A stretch of DNA of 64,000 nucleotides from Pseudomonas sp. M47T1 (GTDB lineage: Bacteria; Pseudomonadota; Gammaproteobacteria; Pseudomonadales; Pseudomonadaceae), in assembly GCF_000263855.1 (NCBI RefSeq), contig NZ_AJWX01000019.1, positions 61,458-125,457 on the forward strand, read 5' to 3'. A model generated the notes under the pieces. That model searched no databases. It was given only the letters and a program-made list of their open reading frames with translations, and was not told where the DNA came from. Below, in pieces: positions 61,026 through 64,000 of this stretch (positions are counted from its first letter, which is position 1; each line of letters opens with the position of its first letter). The position numbers and the translations under genes are program-made.

Positions 61026-61313
61026 ATGCCGCGTCCTGCCTGGTCCCTGTTTGCCTACCAACTGATCGAGCCCGATGAGCAGCTCGACCTGTTCGCGTGC
61101 CAGGAAATTCGTGTCCACCTGATCGCCCGTCAACTGGAGCTGGGCGGCTCGGCCGACCGCACGCTGTGCGGCACGCTTCTGCCCGCCCAGCCGCGTTGGT
61201 CCGGGGTGGCCAAGTCGATCTTCCGCGACCGGCGCCTGTGCCCATTGTGCAAGGCTATCCTCCAGGCGCAGAAAAAAGGCACGCGGCCGATCTGGCCGGA
61301 GCTTGCCAACTAG
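61026..61313 (+). CDS. small conserved protein with CxxC motif
   Basis: 95 residues. ACQEIRVHLIARQLELG is followed by CGTLLPAQPRWSGVAKSIFR and a C-terminal RRLCPLCKAILQAQKKG. The CPLC pair could bind zinc together with upstream Cys residues. No family is recognised with certainty; tesA lies 56 bases upstream on the same strand. The TAG stop is inside the CTAG target duplication of the MITE that follows. Confidence 0.65.
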   Translation: MPRPAWSLFAYQLIEPDEQLDLFACQEIRVHLIARQLELGGSADRTLCGTLLPAQPRWSGVAKSIFRDRRLCPLCKAILQAQKKGTRPIWPELAN

Positions 61314-61410
61314 GGTCTGTATGAAATGCTTTACGTGTTGTAAACGAGCATTCCGAGCCTGCTTTCAACGCAGCATGGCCGAGCTGGGATGCATTTCTAA
61401 CAGAGCCTAG
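61310..61410. mobile_element. 93-bp IS5-type MITE with CTAG target duplication
   Basis: The ends GGTCTGTATGAAATGC (61314-61329) and GCATTTCTAACAGAGC (61391-61406) are inverted repeats with 13 of 16 matching positions. The element is flanked on both sides by CTAG (61310-61313 and 61407-61410), a 4-bp target duplication as made by IS5-family transposases. The 93-bp interior has no gene, so this is a non-autonomous element. Confidence 0.75.
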
Positions 61411-61524
61411 TCCCAAGGTTATTGACTTTCTGTTCATCCGGCAGTCGCCTCGATACCTCCCGATTGGCGGGGCGCCAGTGTACAATCGACCGATTACCCC
61501 TCTCGATTTGCAAAGGATCCTCGG

Positions 61525-62535
61525 ATGTTGCCGCGCTTTTCCGTCGTCACCCGTTGCCTGGCCCTGACCGCCGCGATCGCTGCCGGTCCCGCCGTGGCAC
61601 TGGAATACCCCCTTCCGCCGCCCGGCGAAGATATCGTCGGTCAGGTCCAGGTGATCAAGGCCAAGTACGAAGACACCTTTGCCGACCTTGGAGAGGCGAA
61701 CGACCTGGGTTACCTGGAGATGATTGCCGCCAACCCGGGCGTGGACGCCTGGTTGCCGGGCGCCGGTACCGAGATCGTGCTGCCGACACGCTTCATCCTG
61801 CCGCCGGGCCCGCGTGAAGGCATCGTTATCAACCTGCCTGAATACCGGTTGTACTACTTCCCCAAGGGCGAGAACGTGGTCTACACCTACCCGATCGGCA
61901 TTGGTCGTGAAGGCTGGGGTTCGCCGATCTCGCAGACCAAGATCACCGGCAAGATCCCCAACCCCACCTGGACCCCGCCAGCCTCCATCAAGGCCGAGCA
62001 CGCTGCTGACGGCGACCCGTTGCCCAATGTGGTACCGGCCGGCCCCGACAACCCGCTGGGCCCGTTCAAGTTCACCCTGGGTATTCCGGGTTACCTGATT
62101 CACGGTTCGAACAAGAAGTTCGGCATCGGCATGCGCACCAGCCATGGTTGCTTCCGCCTGTATAACTTCAACGTGCTGGAATTGTCGAAGATGGTGCCGG
62201 TAGGCACCCCGGTGCGCATCATCAACGAGCCCTACAAGTTCGGTGTGAGCAGCGGCAAGGTGTATATCGAGGCGCATACCCCGCTGGACGCCAAGGGCGA
62301 CCCATCGGCCGTGGATAAGCACACCTCGGTGATCAACGCGATGCTCAAGCGTCCGGAGCTCAACGGCACCAACATGCAGATGAACTGGGATACCGTGCGT
62401 GACGTGGTAGCCGCCGAAGACGGCATGCCGGTGGAAATCGCCGCGCCGGGCGTAGCAGGGTCTGCCAATGACTCGGTCATCTCCAATGCGCCGGTAACGC
62501 CACCGCCGCAGGTGCCGGTTCAGAAGATGGACTGA
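61525..62535 (+). CDS. L,D-transpeptidase (ErfK/YbiS/YcfS/YnhG family)
   Basis: 336 residues with a signal peptide (cleavage near AVA-LE). After a LysM-like segment (DTFADLGEANDLGYLEMIAA) comes the YkuD domain: IPGYLIHGSNKKFGIGMRTS, then HGCFRLYNFNV with catalytic Cys209. It cross-links peptidoglycan or attaches the Lpp-type lipoprotein; its neighbour oprI encodes the Pseudomonas Lpp homologue, so attachment of OprI is an attractive inference. Tail of about 110 residues after the catalytic domain. Confidence 0.93.
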   Translation: MLPRFSVVTRCLALTAAIAAGPAVALEYPLPPPGEDIVGQVQVIKAKYEDTFADLGEANDLGYLEMIAANPGVDAWLPGAGTEIVLPTRFILPPGPREGIVINLPEYRLYYFPKGENVVYTYPIGIGREGWGSPISQTKITGKIPNPTWTPPASIKAEHAADGDPLPNVVPAGPDNPLGPFKFTLGIPGYLIHGSNKKFGIGMRTSHGCFRLYNFNVLELSKMVPVGTPVRIINEPYKFGVSSGKVYIEAHTPLDAKGDPSAVDKHTSVINAMLKRPELNGTNMQMNWDTVRDVVAAEDGMPVEIAAPGVAGSANDSVISNAPVTPPPQVPVQKMD

Positions 62536-62551
62536 TTGCCATCAGCCATTG

Positions 62552-62588
62552 AAAAAGGGGAAACCGCCATGCGGTTTCCCCTTTTTTA
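62552..62588 (+). terminator. terminator after L,D-transpeptidase
   Basis: AAAGGGGAAACCGC - CAT - GCGGTTTCCCCTTTTTT, a very strong stem with A and T runs. Confidence 0.92.
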
Positions 62589-62721
62589 TAGGTGTTCAGG
62601 CGTTCCACGCCACCCTACCAGGCCACGCTGCGTTTCAGCAGTATCCGGTATTTCACAGGCGTGCCTTGAACGCCTTCGCAGCCTGATGGCAGCGGCTGCA
62701 GCGGGCCATTGAATCGGGCAT

Positions 62722-62756
62722 AAAAAAGCCAGCCCACCAAAGGTGGGCTGGCTTTT
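62722..62756 (-). terminator. terminator after oprI
   Basis: AAAAAAGCCAGCCCACC - AAA - GGTGGGCTGGCTTTT, 20 bases beyond the oprI stop. On the minus strand the transcript ends in the T-run opposite 62722-62727. Confidence 0.9.
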
Positions 62757-62775
62757 CAATAACCCCGAAGGATTA

Positions 62776-63027
62776 TTACTTGCGGCTTGCCTTGTCCAGC
62801 ATGCGCAGAGCGCGCTCGTTGGCTTCGTCAGCAGTCTGTTGAGCTTTCTGGGCAGCAGCCAGAGCTTCGTCAGCTTTGCGATAAGCTTCGTCAGCACGAG
62901 CTTGAGCACGAGCCGAAGCATCTTCGGTAGCGGTCAGGCGAGCTTCGGTTTCTTTGGAGGCGCTGCTGCAACCGGTAGCCAGAACGGCGGCCAGAGCCAG
63001 AGCAGAGAATTTCAGAACGTTGTTCAT
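62776..63027 (-). CDS. oprI: major outer-membrane lipoprotein OprI
   Basis: 83 residues, the same length as P. aeruginosa OprI. Signal MNNVLKFSALALAAVLATGC with lipidated Cys20, then a heptad coiled coil (ASARAQARADEAYRKADEAL; AAAQKAQQTADEANERALRM) ending RK, the peptidoglycan linkage residue Lys at the C terminus. Trimeric lipoprotein that tethers the outer membrane. TACTAT near 63099-63094 (minus) is a candidate -10. An inverted repeat TTACTT-N5-AAGTAA lies just beyond at 63104-63120. Confidence 0.96.
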   Translation of the reverse strand: MNNVLKFSALALAAVLATGCSSASKETEARLTATEDASARAQARADEAYRKADEALAAAQKAQQTADEANERALRMLDKASRK

Positions 63028-63623
63028 CGTGATCCCCTTCAAGGACTTTCTATTTAAAGCCATCTCTCGTGAGTGAGAAAATAGCCGGCGTACATAGTAC
63101 CCATTACTTGTAGTAAGTAAAATGACCTAACGCAAGAAGCAAAAAAAATCTCGTCACTGCATCAACTGTAGCGGCGATGCCATCCCGCAGCCTGCGTCCA
63201 GCCTCTCTGGACTAGGCTGAACAAAGTGACCATAGACGTCATTCTGTGAACGGCGTCATGCTCGAGTGCATCAATAATAAAGCATTGCAAAGACACCCGT
63301 GCCAGTTCCACAAACCCTGCTAAAGTATTTTTAACTGAACTACTAGTGACTTGAAGTGTCCGCGCTCGTCAAAGCTTAAACATTCGGCAATGTTCAGTCG
63401 CGGCTGCCTTCAGATGTTCGGTCACGCTATTTCAGCGTGGAGCGGGACGAGTGTCTTGAGTGTCGGTGGCATCGGCGCCTACTATTGAATACGTGCTCAT
63501 TTGAAAAGAGAACGACAAAGCTCGTCTCGGTGTCGAAACAGGCACGGGGTGGCGTAGAGGTTCCTTCGCCGGAAAAACATCGGTAAGGTAAGGGTCATAT
63601 TCCAAGACCCGCGAGGAGTTGTG
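63028..63623. other. 596-base non-coding region with stem-loops
   Basis: No credible gene. The left part is the oprI control region. The right part contains perfect hairpins AACATT-CGGC-AATGTT (63379-63394) and CACGCT-ATTTC-AGCGTG (63423-63439), plus several CTCGTC/GACGAG partners between 63360 and 63525, suggesting a structured RNA or long leader before the GNAT gene at 63624. No T-run terminator was seen. Confidence 0.45.
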
Positions 63624-63905
63624 ATGAGCGAGGCGTTGTCCATCCACCATGACCAGGCCGGTCATCAGTTCGAGACCAATGTGGACGGTCATCGTGCTTA
63701 CCTGACCTACATGGACCTGGGTAAGCAGACACTGGATATCTACCGTACCTTCGTGCCCAACGCGTTGCGCGGTCGCGGCATTGCTGCGGCCCTTACCGAA
63801 CAGGCACTGGCCTATGCCGAACGCATGGGCTACACCGTGATCCCGTCGTGCTCCTATGTAGAGCGCTACATGGAGCGTCATCAGCGGACGTTGAGGCAGC
63901 TTTAA
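63624..63905 (+). CDS. small GNAT-like acetyltransferase (YidJ/CG type)
   Basis: 93 residues. Opening MSEALSIHHDQAGHQFETNV, then the strands AYLTYMDLGKQTLDIYRTFV and the acetyl-CoA loop LRGRGIAAALTEQALAYAER, ending IPSCSYVERYMERHQ. The short GNAT family represented by human GTN1/YidJ has this layout. GAGGAG five bases before ATG 63624 supports the start. Substrate unknown. Confidence 0.85.
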   Translation: MSEALSIHHDQAGHQFETNVDGHRAYLTYMDLGKQTLDIYRTFVPNALRGRGIAAALTEQALAYAERMGYTVIPSCSYVERYMERHQRTLRQL

Positions 63906-63969
63906 GCGGTAAGCCTCAAGCTGCAAGGGCGAAGCCGCGCATAGCTTGCCACTTGAAGCTTGCAGCTAA
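63904..63969. repeat. AGCTTGCAGC-type repeat, family D copy 2
   Basis: AGCCTCAAGCTGCAAGG and CTTGAAGCTTGCAGCT are imperfect inverse ends, as in the larger cluster at 36416-36592. Confidence 0.6.
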
Positions 63970-64000
63970 AAAAAAACGCGGGGAATGACCCCGGCGTTTT
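63968..64000 (+). terminator. terminator after GNAT gene, cut by window end
   Basis: A9 - CGCGGGG - AATGA - CCCCGGCG - TTTT. One bulge is in the stem; the T-run continues to the last base of the window. Confidence 0.7.

Overview
The window is high-GC DNA from a Pseudomonas chromosome, most probably of the fluorescens/putida lineage. The evidence is the gltA / sdhCDAB-sucAB-lpdG-sucCD block, the fabA-fabB / hybrid kinase / gpsA order, the oprI lipoprotein next to an L,D-transpeptidase, a PvdS-type iron-starvation sigma factor, and several REP-like palindromic repeat families typical of this genus. The species cannot be fixed from the sequence alone. There is no rRNA, tRNA, CRISPR array, prophage or intact insertion sequence. 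Coding is dense and nearly all genes are chromosomal core or near-core.

Left part (1-17.5 kb): the end of a siderophore-type acetyltransferase, then pvdS behind a Fur box. A two-component system follows, divergent from a membrane-anchored TlpA-type thioredoxin fused to an Lgt-like membrane domain. Next come a GNAT protein, a FecI-type sigma factor without an anti-sigma neighbour, and a one-domain receiver protein that has lost its phospho-acceptor Asp. A thioesterase and an MFS carrier precede a complete D-galactonate operon (dgoK-dgoA-dgoD-dgoT and an IclR regulator). Then come an Lrp regulator divergent from an EamA exporter, a decayed gene, argC divergent from a LysR regulator, and a small protein.

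Middle (17.7-40.3 kb): the electron-transfer-flavoprotein locus. etfD lies on the minus strand with an apparent one-base frameshift in its FAD motif, and etfB-etfA diverges from it; a PsrA-like operator lies between. Envelope genes follow: a binding protein, two overlapping lipoprotein genes, a MocR-type regulator, and three small proteins. The core of the window is gltA (minus) divergent from sdhC-sdhD-sdhA-sdhB-sucA-sucB-lpdG-sucC-sucD, which encode citrate synthase, succinate dehydrogenase, the 2-oxoglutarate dehydrogenase complex and succinyl-CoA synthetase. Stem-loops or repeats occupy several intergenic gaps inside this operon.

Right part (40.4-64 kb): a RimJ-like acetyltransferase, brnQ, a MAPEG protein, a small lipoprotein, tandem thioesterases, htpG, a dienelactone hydrolase, a pirin and an OsmC protein. 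These are followed by fabA-fabB, a hybrid sensor kinase, gpsA-DUF4389-sixA, another thioesterase, a frameshifted 100-codon gene and greB. An FtsX/YbbP-type ABC permease with its ATPase is divergent from tesA. A zinc-ribbon-like small protein is followed by a 93-bp IS5-type MITE, an L,D-transpeptidase, oprI, a long non-coding stretch with stem-loops, and a small GNAT protein.

I found no clearly new multi-gene system. The best leads are the Lgt-like/TlpA fusion, the orphan sigma factor beside a degenerate receiver, the MITE whose target duplication contains a stop codon, the structured non-coding stretch upstream of oprI, and three probable frameshifts.
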